DNA of 64,000 nucleotides from Alkalicoccobacillus murimartini. Its GTDB lineage: Bacteria > Bacillota > Bacilli > Bacillales > Bacillaceae_D. Position 1 is the first letter of the stretch. Each line of letters opens with the position of its first letter. The translations under genes and the position numbers were made by a program. The notes under the pieces were generated by a model. The model made no database searches. It was not told where the DNA came from and worked only from the letters and a program-made list of their open reading frames with translations. The stretch covers positions 124,001 to 188,000 of the forward strand of contig NZ_JAUSUA010000003.1 of assembly GCF_030813245.1 (NCBI RefSeq), in the 5' to 3' direction. This document shows, one piece after another, positions 28,425 to 36,969 of the stretch.

Positions 28425-29057
28425 TTATTGTTCAATGGGTTCTGCATCGATTCCTAATGTCCGGTAAGGCACAATGATTTTAAATGCTAGATCATCCTGC
28501 TCGAGGTTGATCCGTTCTACTTGAACCTGGAAATTACTACGGATATCCATATCCGTGACGGCGACATAGATTTCCTCATCCGCGGGGTTTACGGTAACCC
28601 ACGGAGGCATCGGCAAGTATCGATCGAGGTATTCCATAATCTTTTGATTTGGGAGCTCAAGTAAACCTAATGAAATAGACTGTTGTCTTAGGATCAGATC
28701 TCCATTGTCTTGTACGAACGGTTCAAAGCGAACGGACAAGGGAAGAGTGGTCGAGAAGACTGGTAGCTCTCCGATTAAATGGATGTCTTCATCTATTTCA
28801 AGTTGATAGTTATGAGTTGTTCCATCTAAAAATTGGTCAATATATGCATTTGAAAGGTCATTTATATTTTGTTTAGTGGTTTGCACAATAAATTCAGAGC
28901 TTCTGCCGTAGTCATTACTTTGATCGGGTGGGTATTCCGCACTTGGTGGTGGCCAGAAGATAAAAATAACCAGACCGAGCACTACCGCGATATTAAGAGA
29001 GATCAATCCAATAAACCAAACCTTCCAATTCGCTTTTTTCTTATCTTCAGTCTTCAT
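28425..29057 (-). CDS. ypmS: YpmS-like membrane protein (DUF2140)
   Basis: A 210-aa protein with a short basic N-terminus, one membrane segment (VWFIGLISLNIAVVLGLVIF) and an extracytoplasmic domain. I chose the ATG at 29057 because AAGGATGAG precedes it; a GTG at 29078 lies inside the upstream gene. The domain matches the DUF2140/YpmS pattern (LRQQSISLGLLELPNQKIMEYL). It follows ypmR directly as in Bacillus. Function is unknown; envelope lipid or wall maintenance is inferred from its SGNH neighbour. Confidence 0.85.
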   Translation of the reverse strand: MKTEDKKKANWKVWFIGLISLNIAVVLGLVIFIFWPPPSAEYPPDQSNDYGRSSEFIVQTTKQNINDLSNAYIDQFLDGTTHNYQLEIDEDIHLIGELPVFSTTLPLSVRFEPFVQDNGDLILRQQSISLGLLELPNQKIMEYLDRYLPMPPWVTVNPADEEIYVAVTDMDIRSNFQVQVERINLEQDDLAFKIIVPYRTLGIDAEPIEQ

Positions 29058-29061
29058 ACAC

Positions 29062-29973
29062 TCATCCTTCGTCTTCACTTAAATAATCTAGTACACGTTG
29101 GGCCATAAGTTTGTAACCCGCATCATTCGGATGGAATCGATCATCAGCTAAAAGATCACCTTCAGTATCTTCGCTAAATAAGTCTTCTGTTGGCACGTAG
29201 AAAATCTGATCGTTGTCATCAGCGATATTTTCCGTGGTATCATTCCATTCCTCTAGGATTACACCTAATTCCTCCACATCACCAAAGTATTGAAGATAAG
29301 GATTATAGATTCCTAGAAGGTAAATATCAGTGTTCGGATTCATTTCAAATATAGTGTCAGTAATTTCATTTAGTGTTTCTTCATATAAATCTCGTTCTTC
29401 ATAAAATGGATCTAGATTCAAATCAGTAATATTTTCTCTTAACACGCGCATAATATCATTAGCGCCAATTGTAATGAGAACAATATCAGATTCTTCGATA
29501 GAATCAACCACTTCCGGCAGCTCTAGACGCTCTAACATCTGAGCCGAACGATTCCCACGTCTACCAAAATTGTTAACTGTGACAACCTGTTCTGATTGAT
29601 TAATAGACCGATCCAAAATCCCTACATAACCGCCTTCTTCATTCACTGAACCAATTCCTTGAGTCAGAGAATCTCCGATAGCTGTAATCTTGGTTTCCCT
29701 ATTTGAAAAGAAATGAACCGTGTTTTGAGCAGCTCTTACAATGAAGTCAGATAACGGACCTTGTTCGGTTTCTTCCACATTGTCATCCTCAATGGTCTCC
29801 GGTTCTTCCTCTGGAGGATCTGTTTGCTCAGATTCATCAATCTCTTCATTATCAACAATCGTTACCTCTTGAAAGGATGGTTTTGATTGAGTTGAACCAT
29901 TTATATATATCCCTATTCCAATAGCAATTATCAAAAGTAGTAAAAGAACAATCCATTTTTTCTTCATTTTCAT
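29062..29973 (-). CDS. ypmR: SGNH/GDSL hydrolase, YpmR-like
   Basis: A 303-aa membrane-anchored esterase. ATG 29973 has TAGGTG upstream and gives a natural N-terminal anchor (MKMKKKWIVLLL); a longer reading adds an unlikely leader. After an acidic linker the SGNH blocks are present: block I GDSLTQG, block III (ITIGANDI) and block V DRFHPNDAGY with the catalytic His. Its stop overlaps the ribosome site of ypmS. It probably acts on lipids or acylated wall polymers outside the membrane. Confidence 0.88.
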   Translation of the reverse strand: MKMKKKWIVLLLLLIIAIGIGIYINGSTQSKPSFQEVTIVDNEEIDESEQTDPPEEEPETIEDDNVEETEQGPLSDFIVRAAQNTVHFFSNRETKITAIGDSLTQGIGSVNEEGGYVGILDRSINQSEQVVTVNNFGRRGNRSAQMLERLELPEVVDSIEESDIVLITIGANDIMRVLRENITDLNLDPFYEERDLYEETLNEITDTIFEMNPNTDIYLLGIYNPYLQYFGDVEELGVILEEWNDTTENIADDNDQIFYVPTEDLFSEDTEGDLLADDRFHPNDAGYKLMAQRVLDYLSEDEG

Positions 29974-30291
29974 CACACCTATAAGTAGTGGGTTAAGGTT
30001 GGTTTCATATGTTGACATATTTCGCACAACATAGCTTTTGCAGAAGTTTATCACGTTTCCTTAGAATTGCCTACAAAAGTCCCTAGTTTACTATTGTATA
30101 TGAGAAAGGGCAGGACAATCAATGATTTGTGAGATTGATAAATATGGTAGTGAATGTACTTAGTAGAGAGTAGTTGAATTTATCTATATTCTAATCTTTA
30201 TTCTTGGATAGGGAGAAATATTGATGTTTAATTCCTCCTCAGAAAGGAAATTTTGAATTATAGATAAGTAATCCGAGGAGGAAACATAAAC

Positions 30292-31272
30292 ATGAAGCAT
30301 ATAATAAGCCAAAAGATCGGTCTAGGTACAGCACCACTGGGAAATATGTTCCGAGAAGTTCCGGAAGAGGAAGCACAAGCAACGATTGAAGCTGCTTGGA
30401 ATGCAGGGATCCGTTATTATGACACAGCTCCTTTTTACGGGGCAGGGCTTGCAGAGATTAGGCTAGGTGCATTTCTGTCTAAACAAAATCGCGATGAATA
30501 TGTATTGAGCTCTAAGGTTGGAAGAGTGATCGAAGAAGAGATAGAGAATAAAGAAGGGTTATTTGAATTTGGACGTGCAAATAAGGTGATTACCGATTAC
30601 TCAGCTGAAGCTACACACCGTTCAATCAAGCAAAGTCTGGAGCGTTTGAAAACAGATCGGCTGGATATGGTATTTGTACACGATCTATCACCTGATTTTC
30701 ATGGAGATGAATGGATTGCTAAGTTTGAACAGGCCAGAACAGGTGCCTTTAAAGTTTTAGATGAGCTTCAAGAGCAAGGTGTCATCAAAGGATGGGGACT
30801 TGGCGTCAACACAACGATCCCAATCGAGCTTGCGTTACAGTTAGAAGAGGCGCACCCAAGCATTAGTCTGCAGGCGACTCAGTATACACTGTTAGATCAT
30901 AAGGAAACTTTGCGTCGCATGATGCCCGAAGTCGAAAAGAAAGACATGGGAATTGTAGTAGGAGCACCATATAGCTCAGGAGCACTTCTTGGTGGTGAAA
31001 ACTATAACTATGGAGAAATTCCTCCAGAAATCAAAGAAAAAATTAAGCAATTTGAGGATATAGCGGAGAGCCATGGAGTTAGTTTAAAAGCAGCGGCTCT
31101 GCAATTTTCAACAGCTCATCCCGCTGTGGCCGCAGTGATCCCTGGTTCTACAAGACCAGAACGGATACAAGAGGACCTTGATGCATTAAGTGTCCATATA
31201 CCAGAGGCTTTCTGGCAGGAATTAATTGAGAAAGAGTTGGTATCTGTATTGGCACCGTTGCCGAAGTCATAA
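30292..31272 (+). CDS. Aldo/keto reductase
   Basis: A 326-aa TIM-barrel oxidoreductase. The AKR signature DTAPFYGAGLAEIRLG carries Asp and Tyr; the active-site Lys is in LSSKVGR and the C-terminal cofactor site in AVIPGSTRPERIQED. It is nearest to the D-threo-aldose/L-fucose dehydrogenase and pyridoxal dehydrogenase type. GAGGAGG precedes the ATG. Monocistronic, with two hairpins downstream. Confidence 0.88.
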   Translation: MKHIISQKIGLGTAPLGNMFREVPEEEAQATIEAAWNAGIRYYDTAPFYGAGLAEIRLGAFLSKQNRDEYVLSSKVGRVIEEEIENKEGLFEFGRANKVITDYSAEATHRSIKQSLERLKTDRLDMVFVHDLSPDFHGDEWIAKFEQARTGAFKVLDELQEQGVIKGWGLGVNTTIPIELALQLEEAHPSISLQATQYTLLDHKETLRRMMPEVEKKDMGIVVGAPYSSGALLGGENYNYGEIPPEIKEKIKQFEDIAESHGVSLKAAALQFSTAHPAVAAVIPGSTRPERIQEDLDALSVHIPEAFWQELIEKELVSVLAPLPKS

Positions 31273-31280
31273 TATGATGG

Positions 31281-31360
31281 AAAGACAACGCCTTATTGGG
31301 GTGTTGTCTTATTTTTGGTGGGAAAAAACACGCTCTTAACAGTGACCGTGTTTTTTTATT
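31281..31360 (+). terminator. Two tandem terminators after the aldo/keto reductase
   Basis: The first stem is AAGACAACGCC / GGTGTTGTCTT with T-rich tail (31281-31316); the second is AAAAACACG / CGTGTTTTT with T-run (31322-31360). Confidence 0.82.
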
Positions 31361-31426
31361 TAAAGGGAAGTCAGAAATGAATATAGAAGTATGTAGCGAG
31401 ATCATGTGAAAGAAAGGATTTATATC

Positions 31427-32416
31427 ATGCCAATATCGTTCACTGAAGATGACATACTTCAAGATATTCTCGATACCTGTACAGAGCTTTTTAATCTAAC
31501 TATTTTAGATGCTACTCCAATCCATCGCGGATGGTTGAACCTAAAATGGAAGGTGAAGACTCAACAGGGCGTGCTATTAATTAAACAATACAATAAGGAA
31601 CGTTTAAAGAAGTATAAGCTGACTGATATAGAAAGGGCGCTAAATCAACAAAATCGATTACGTAGTGAAGGACTTACAACGCCAAGAATATGGACTTGTA
31701 ATGGAGAAGTGATACAAAGGTCTAAGTGTGATGAGTTATTTATTGTGATGGATTTTTGTGATGGAAGAATTCTTCGTGCTGGCCAGCTTGAGAAAGATCA
31801 TATGTTTGAACTTGGCTTGATGACTGGAAAAATGCATGATTTATTGAATGATGGGAGACTGCCACCTAAGGCACATCCCATATTTTTACCTCCTAGACGA
31901 GAGCAAAGGCTTCAACACTGGGAGAATCTTCTGAATGATGTTGGTGATCGTACTATATCAACTACGTTGGTAGCGAAAATTGAAACACAAATTGTAGCCA
32001 CAGAACAGATGGAAGGTGTTTGTTTTGGAGCTACAGGTTGGTCTCATCGTGATTTATGGTTTGATAATCTTCTATTTGAAGACCAGCAGCTTACGTCCAT
32101 ATTAGATTTTGATCGATTAGGCTATGATTATCCTGAACTCGATGTGGCAAGAGCTGTTATTGGCGGGTCATTGTATAAGAATGAATGTGATACGAGTTTA
32201 GCTTTAGCATTTTTAGAGGGGTATAATCGATTTCGGACATTCGGCACGGAGCAATTAATAGGTGCATTAAAAGGCTTATGGTACATGGAAAGCGAATGGT
32301 GGATAGATCATAATACTGAGCAGTTAACGGGACCACCTGCAAGATTCGCAGAGGAAATGCACTGGCTTGCGAATAACCTGGTAGTGCTCGAGTCAATGTT
32401 TCTAACGAAGGAGTGA
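31427..32416 (+). CDS. Aminoglycoside phosphotransferase-fold kinase
   Basis: A 329-aa APH/choline-kinase-fold protein. I use ATG 31427 with AAAGGA upstream; a GTG 21 bp earlier lacks a site. Key residues are Lys53 (LLIKQY), the catalytic loop H207-R208-D209 with N214 (HRDLWFDNLLF) and the metal Asp (ILDFDRLGYD). This fold includes true aminoglycoside kinases, CotS-type spore coat kinases, methylthioribose kinases and homoserine kinases, so the substrate is open. It is followed after 4 bp by an ANT(4')-like gene, which makes an antibiotic-related role plausible. Confidence 0.8.
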   Translation: MPISFTEDDILQDILDTCTELFNLTILDATPIHRGWLNLKWKVKTQQGVLLIKQYNKERLKKYKLTDIERALNQQNRLRSEGLTTPRIWTCNGEVIQRSKCDELFIVMDFCDGRILRAGQLEKDHMFELGLMTGKMHDLLNDGRLPPKAHPIFLPPRREQRLQHWENLLNDVGDRTISTTLVAKIETQIVATEQMEGVCFGATGWSHRDLWFDNLLFEDQQLTSILDFDRLGYDYPELDVARAVIGGSLYKNECDTSLALAFLEGYNRFRTFGTEQLIGALKGLWYMESEWWIDHNTEQLTGPPARFAEEMHWLANNLVVLESMFLTKE

Positions 32417-32420
32417 TCAT

Positions 32421-33185
32421 ATGTTGCCCTACCCAACACCTACTACACTCAATGAAAAACAAAAATTAGCAATTATGATTAAGGATAAACTGCTCGCGAA
32501 ATATGATGATACCATCTTAGCTATTGGTCTCTATGGATCTATGGGTTTAGGGACAACAGGACCTTATTCTGATATGGAGATGCACGTGATTACGAGGGAG
32601 GGTCACCCTGTTCCTAGTCACGAGCTTATTTACGGTCGGTTTAAAGTCGAGATTAGCTCAATAGAAAAGCAAGCAATGCTGAATCGGGCAAGTGAGATGA
32701 GTGATGCTTGGCCTGTTAGTGCAGGATCGTATATACATATTCAGCCCATTTATGACCCGAAGCAAATCTTTGAGGAAGTTAGAAGGCTACCTTTGGAGAT
32801 TCCTAATGAGCGATTTCGTGAAACGATGAGAGAGTTTATGATATGGGAACCATATGAGACGTTAGGAAAGCTGCGGAATACCTTTCATCATGCAGATAAC
32901 GCTCATTATATTCCAATGGGTGCGTGTGATTTAACTTGGCAGACTGCAAAGCTGATAGGTTTAGCCAATAAGCAGTATTATAGTACTCGTGCTAGGACGT
33001 ATGAGGAATCCTTACTCATGAGCTCGAAGCCAGCGGGTTATGAGGAGCTGGCCCGCAAGGTGATGGAGGGAAAACTTGATGATACAGACCAGATCTTTCA
33101 ATTATGTGAAGCTCTTTGGGCGGGTTTAAATAACTGGTTTGAAGAATTAGGAATTGAGTATCGTACGGAGGAACTTCCTTGGTGA
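32421..33185 (+). CDS. ANT(4')-like aminoglycoside nucleotidyltransferase
   Basis: A 254-aa protein that resembles Staphylococcus kanamycin nucleotidyltransferase over its whole length (253 aa). Shared features are AIGLYGSMGLGTTGPYSDME (metal residues Asp51 and Glu53), WPVSAGS, IQPIYD, KLIGLANKQYYSTRA and the C-terminal FEELG. The known enzyme adenylates the 4'-hydroxyl of kanamycin, tobramycin and related drugs. It forms a two-gene operon with the APH-fold kinase. Chromosomal setting and host-like codon use suggest a resident gene, not a recent mobile one. Activity is inferred. Confidence 0.82.
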   Translation: MLPYPTPTTLNEKQKLAIMIKDKLLAKYDDTILAIGLYGSMGLGTTGPYSDMEMHVITREGHPVPSHELIYGRFKVEISSIEKQAMLNRASEMSDAWPVSAGSYIHIQPIYDPKQIFEEVRRLPLEIPNERFRETMREFMIWEPYETLGKLRNTFHHADNAHYIPMGACDLTWQTAKLIGLANKQYYSTRARTYEESLLMSSKPAGYEELARKVMEGKLDDTDQIFQLCEALWAGLNNWFEELGIEYRTEELPW

Positions 33186-33199
33186 AATAATGTTCATTC

Positions 33200-33370
33200 A
33201 TCAAGAGCTATACCTAGATAACAAGAAAGAACAATGGCTTACCAAGAATACATACCCTATAGCAAGATGATTACATATTTAAGCAAGACGCCTACACTAT
33301 TTAGCAAGAGGAGGTCCCTCTTAGCAAGAAGAAGTAAGGTGTTACCAAGCCAAAAGGAGAACCACCAAGA
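33200..33370 (+). repeat. Periodic array 4 (9 copies)
   Basis: The word (AGCAAGA, ACCAAGA, ATCAAGA) starts at 33200, 33220, 33241, 33261, 33282, 33303, 33323, 33344 and 33364; every step is 20 or 21 bp (mean 20.5). It begins 15 bp after the ANT-like gene stop and ends before a terminator of the convergent cluster. An apparent 79-codon reading frame over it is rejected. Confidence 0.88.
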
Positions 33371-33399
33371 GCCAGCGTTCACGCTTAGCTATAAACAGC

Positions 33400-33426
33400 A
33401 AAAACCCCCTCCGAATCGGAAGGGGC
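33400..33426. terminator. Terminator between convergent genes
   Basis: The stem CCCCTTCC / GGAGGGGG (minus strand) is followed by a run of T on the minus side. It ends the YtkA/cytochrome/PepSY cluster. Confidence 0.8.
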
Positions 33427-33434
33427 TCAATACT

Positions 33435-33908
33435 TTAATGGTGATGATTGCTTTCGCCTTGTTCTTCAGATGAGGCTCCACCTGATTCGTTAAAAGCATT
33501 AATATCCTGTTCAGAGACGTCTCCGATGATGATTGGTTTGGTAGGCATGGAGTGCATGTCTCGGGCGGTGACATGAGCTTGTACGAGATAGATGCCATCT
33601 GATTCGAATAGGTAATCAATCTGATAAATTCCGTCTGATTGAAGTTTTGCTTCTTCTAAAAATCCATTTTCTCGGTCTTGGTCTTCCCATATTTCAATGA
33701 CAACGTCTCTTGCGTCATCCACTGGTTCATCGCCTTGTGTTACTTGAACAGGGATCTCTATCTTTTCATTTGTAGGGGACGATTCTGGTAGGTCGATATG
33801 GACTTCTATAATTTCAGCTACTGGCATTTCCGTTTCTTCCCCACTATTACAGGCACTTAGAATCAAGATAGGTAAAGCGAGTAGAAGGCCATAGTTCTTT
33901 TTCTTCAT
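33435..33908 (-). CDS. YtkA/FixH-like lipoprotein
   Basis: A 157-aa lipoprotein (lipobox LILSACNS) with one immunoglobulin-like domain of the YtkA type (IEIPVQVTQGDEPVDDARDVVIEIW and GIYLVQAHVTARDMHSMP). The end is His-rich. I use ATG 33908, since the codon upstream is TTG. Last gene of a three-gene cluster with cytochrome c and a PepSY membrane protein. YtkA-like proteins often sit with copper or respiratory genes; metal handling is an inference supported by HSMP and the terminal His. Confidence 0.8.
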   Translation of the reverse strand: MKKKNYGLLLALPILILSACNSGEETEMPVAEIIEVHIDLPESSPTNEKIEIPVQVTQGDEPVDDARDVVIEIWEDQDRENGFLEEAKLQSDGIYQIDYLFESDGIYLVQAHVTARDMHSMPTKPIIIGDVSEQDINAFNESGGASSEEQGESNHHH

Positions 33909-33934
33909 GTTCAATCATTCCTTTTTAAGATAGA

Positions 33935-34267
33935 TTATTGGGTAGATAGCCAGTTGGCTAGATTCTCCTTATCATCGTCTGAAAGACTGATTGGTGGCAT
34001 GGTTCCTTGTCCATTCTCGATGATTTCTTTAATTTCTTCCGGTGTAAATGGATTGTCTATAAGAGACGGTCCACTCGCACCACTGAGATCCCCACCATGA
34101 CAGCGTATGCACGAAGTTGCGTACGTTTCTTGTGCTGCATCAACGTTGATGTCTAAGTCTGTCTCAATTGGATCTTGTTCTGTAATGGTTGAATCGAGTT
34201 CCGGTGCAGAGCCACAAGCTGCAAGGAAGAGTAAGAGTACCATCATGATAGATAAACGAAATGTCAT
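33935..34267 (-). CDS. Small lipoprotein cytochrome c
   Basis: A 110-aa lipid-anchored c-type cytochrome (lipobox FLAACGS). The heme site is C53-I-R-C56-H57, and the distal Met is in GTMPPI near residue 95. It resembles cytochrome c551/CccB of Bacillus in length and layout. It would carry electrons on the outer face of the membrane. It lies 1 bp after the PepSY gene and 26 bp before the YtkA-like gene. Confidence 0.87.
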   Translation of the reverse strand: MTFRLSIMMVLLLFLAACGSAPELDSTITEQDPIETDLDINVDAAQETYATSCIRCHGGDLSGASGPSLIDNPFTPEEIKEIIENGQGTMPPISLSDDDKENLANWLSTQ

Positions 34268-34268
34268 A

Positions 34269-35645
34269 TTATCCAGTCCTTTGTTGTGTCTTTTCGTGTT
34301 TTGATGAGAAAAATGATAGTTTAGAGAAGATAAAACGATCTAAAAGATAGATACATATAATAGATAATCCAACTAAGGGTAAAATTAGCCCAAGTCCAAG
34401 CATAATAAAGAATACGACTCTTGTCACCTTTTTATCTTTAGATCCTGGTGGGGCACCTAGCTTTCCGCTTGGTTTGCGTTTTTTCCACATAACAAATGAA
34501 CTGACGACAATACCCATCAACCCTAAACAAGTGATCAGACCAAGTACTTGGTTTGGCCAGCCAAATAGTCGCCCTTCATGCAAGGCAATCCCTGCTGATA
34601 CTAGCTTTGGAATAAGATCGAAATCTTGAAAACTTCTACTTACTAACACTGTGCCGCTATATTGGTCAATGTGCTTTGTAGAAAGGTCCAGACGATTTGT
34701 TTCATGAGAAATGGTGTATACACCTGTTGGACCATCAGGTAAGGATAGTGTATAGGGATAGGCCATGTCTTCCATTTCGGCAATGTGAGTTACATCTTCT
34801 ATTGAGATAGGTAGATACTCGCTTTCAAACTCAGATTCGGGCATCTCCAAATTTTCATTGGCCCATGGAATACCATCTGCTGCGTCCTTTGAGAGTGTGA
34901 TGGATTCCGGACGTTCCTGCCAAGCATAAGAGTGATCAGGGGCAGTCGAAAGCTTTTGGATTTGTTGGCCTAATACGCCTGACCATGGTAGTCCAGTTGC
35001 GATAAGAATTAGAATGAAAATGGATAGCCAAAAGGCGGGAACTGCATGCATATCGCGCCAAAAAAGCCTTCCTTTTTTACGAACTCTTGGTAACACGGTT
35101 CCCCAGATAGATGCGCGATTTCGCGGCCACCAAATGTATAAGCCAGTTATTAATAGAATGATAGCCCAACAGGCAGCAAGTTCAACAATTCGGTTTCCGA
35201 TTGTGCCGGCAATCCAGAGCTCACTATGTATTTTCTTGAAAATAGTCATAAGTCGATTATCATCAGCTAGCTTTCCTTGTATGTCTCCGGTGTAAGGGTT
35301 AACAAAAACCGAGGCAGATTCCCCATCTTCGCTGATGAGAAACTCGGTTGTCGCGTCGGGTTCGTCCTTTAAGACAAAAGATGAAATCGAGGCATCGGGA
35401 TAGGTTTCTTTTACTTGATCTCTTTGAGCGGAAAAGGATAATCGATCCTCAGTTACATGATCAACCACTAAATAATCCTGGTATAAAAAAGCTTCAATTT
35501 GAGGTTTAAACAAGTATACGCTTCCACTAAATGCTAAAATAAATAAAAATGGTGCTGAAATAATGCCAGCGTAAAAATGCCACTTCCAAACGACTTGATA
35601 GATGGAAGCACTGGTTTGTTTTTTCTTTTTCTTTGTTGTGCTCAT
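34269..35645 (-). CDS. PepSY-TM membrane protein (PiuB family)
   Basis: A 458-aa membrane protein with four strong hydrophobic segments and the family layout: a first helix (VVWKWHFYAGIISAPFLF), an extracytoplasmic PepSY region (about 55-130), the LYIWWPRNR segment after the second helix and a paired WRDMHAVPAFWLS. PiuB-type proteins are linked to iron-siderophore reduction or uptake. Conserved His residues in the helices suggest heme binding. It is the first gene of the cluster with a cytochrome c and a YtkA-like protein. Confidence 0.85.
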   Translation of the reverse strand: MSTTKKKKKQTSASIYQVVWKWHFYAGIISAPFLFILAFSGSVYLFKPQIEAFLYQDYLVVDHVTEDRLSFSAQRDQVKETYPDASISSFVLKDEPDATTEFLISEDGESASVFVNPYTGDIQGKLADDNRLMTIFKKIHSELWIAGTIGNRIVELAACWAIILLITGLYIWWPRNRASIWGTVLPRVRKKGRLFWRDMHAVPAFWLSIFILILIATGLPWSGVLGQQIQKLSTAPDHSYAWQERPESITLSKDAADGIPWANENLEMPESEFESEYLPISIEDVTHIAEMEDMAYPYTLSLPDGPTGVYTISHETNRLDLSTKHIDQYSGTVLVSRSFQDFDLIPKLVSAGIALHEGRLFGWPNQVLGLITCLGLMGIVVSSFVMWKKRKPSGKLGAPPGSKDKKVTRVVFFIMLGLGLILPLVGLSIICIYLLDRFIFSKLSFFSSKHEKTQQRTG

Positions 35646-35755
35646 GACGATCCTCCTAGTTTTTCAAGCATTTGCTTTAGTCTATAAATAAGATGTTAAA
35701 TGCAGGTGAAGTTTTGGAAGATAAGAAAAAATAATTTGGAAGGATGCGATAGACC

Positions 35756-36769
35756 TTGATTACATACCCTCACATGAGAAAAGGCGCCAAAATTGGCGTG
35801 ACAGCCCCTTCATCCGGTGTACCAATCGACCTGCATCATATTGTGAAGGAAGCCTCCGCTCGCTTAGAAGAGAAGGGCTACCGTTTGCAATATGGAGAGA
35901 CGGTTTGGACGCAGATTAAGGCTAAATCTGCTTCGGCTGAAAAACGGTCAGAAGAGTTCAATCAGATGATGACAGATAACCAGGTGGACCTAATTATCCC
36001 TCCATGGGGTGGCGAGCTGTTAATGGAAACACTAGAGCATCTTGATTTTGAATCGATACAATCGAAATGGATCCTAGGTTACTCAGATGTGAGTATGCTC
36101 CTTTTAACCGTGACACTACAGACAGGTATTGCAACCGCACATGGAACAAATCTAGTGGACCTAAGAGGAGAAGAGTATGATGCGACTACGGCGATGTGGG
36201 AGCAAGTGCTTTCAACCGAATCAGGTGGCGAGGTCATACAATATTCCTCCGAAATGTATCAAAAGGAGTGGGATTTTGAAAATCCAAGTCCTCACGTTTT
36301 TCATTTGACAGAAACAACAGAATGGAAAACGACAACGGGTCAAAGAGTAGAAATTGAAGGTCGTCTACTTGGAGGTTGTGTGGATGTGATTCATCATCTA
36401 GTGGGTACTCCATATGGCGATGTAGCAACCTTTAGAAGACGGTTCATTGAAGAAGAGCCAGTGCTTTGGTATTTTGAAAACTGTGAGATGACAACAACAG
36501 ATTTAAAACGAGCACTCATTCAAATGAAATTAGCGGGATGGTTTGAAGATTGTTCAGGTATCTTATTTGGCAGAAGTGCAGCAAACACTCCAGTTGAGGG
36601 GTATACAGCAGAAGATGTGTATCAGGATCTAACCGAAGAATTAGGTGTGCCGGTTATTTATGACATTGACTGTGGACATGTCCCTCCACAGTTAACGTTG
36701 ATTAACGGTGCTTATGCGAAAGTGGAGTCAGAAAATGGAAAAGGAAAAGTGACGCAGTGGTTTAAATAA
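35756..36769 (+). CDS. S66 LD-carboxypeptidase/MccF-like peptidase
   Basis: A 337-aa serine peptidase of family S66. The nucleophile Ser is in GYSDVS, preceded by PPWGGE, and the Glu/His partners are in the C-terminal half (FENCEM, DCGHVPPQ). Starts: TTG 35756 with GGAAGGA upstream, or ATG 35774. The sequence is nearer to MccF, which cleaves microcin C and related aminoacyl-nucleotide toxins, than to LdcA, because of the loop around GGCVDVIHHLVGTPYG. It is monocistronic. Confidence 0.82.
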   Translation: MITYPHMRKGAKIGVTAPSSGVPIDLHHIVKEASARLEEKGYRLQYGETVWTQIKAKSASAEKRSEEFNQMMTDNQVDLIIPPWGGELLMETLEHLDFESIQSKWILGYSDVSMLLLTVTLQTGIATAHGTNLVDLRGEEYDATTAMWEQVLSTESGGEVIQYSSEMYQKEWDFENPSPHVFHLTETTEWKTTTGQRVEIEGRLLGGCVDVIHHLVGTPYGDVATFRRRFIEEEPVLWYFENCEMTTTDLKRALIQMKLAGWFEDCSGILFGRSAANTPVEGYTAEDVYQDLTEELGVPVIYDIDCGHVPPQLTLINGAYAKVESENGKGKVTQWFK

Positions 36770-36781
36770 TGAGTACGCTTA

Positions 36782-36813
36782 ACAAGCAGGGGTGCGGGCA
36801 TCCTTGTCTTTTT
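36782..36813 (+). terminator. Terminator after the S66 peptidase
   Basis: The stem ACAAG..AGGGGTGC / GCATCCTTGT is followed by CTTTTTT. Confidence 0.75.
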
Positions 36814-36969
36814 TGCGTTTCATGCCGTTCAAAAAATTTGTCGAAAAGTTGTGTCGATCTTTCAAACATTTGAATGATTTCACCCTTATTTAACAAACTA
36901 GTATTAGAATATGCTCAATAGATCACAAACTTTAGTGTGGTCATGGTTGTTAGGTGGGAGGAAGAGTCA

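Noticed and set aside
33234-33473. A 79-codon plus-strand frame over array 4
   Set aside because: It runs through the array, the terminator at 33400 and the end of the convergent gene; no ribosome site.
36840-36900. Possible Rex operator (TTGTG...TTTCAAA, and TTTCAC) before cydA
   Set aside because: Neither half-site pair forms the TTGTGAA-N-TTCACAA palindrome well enough to call.
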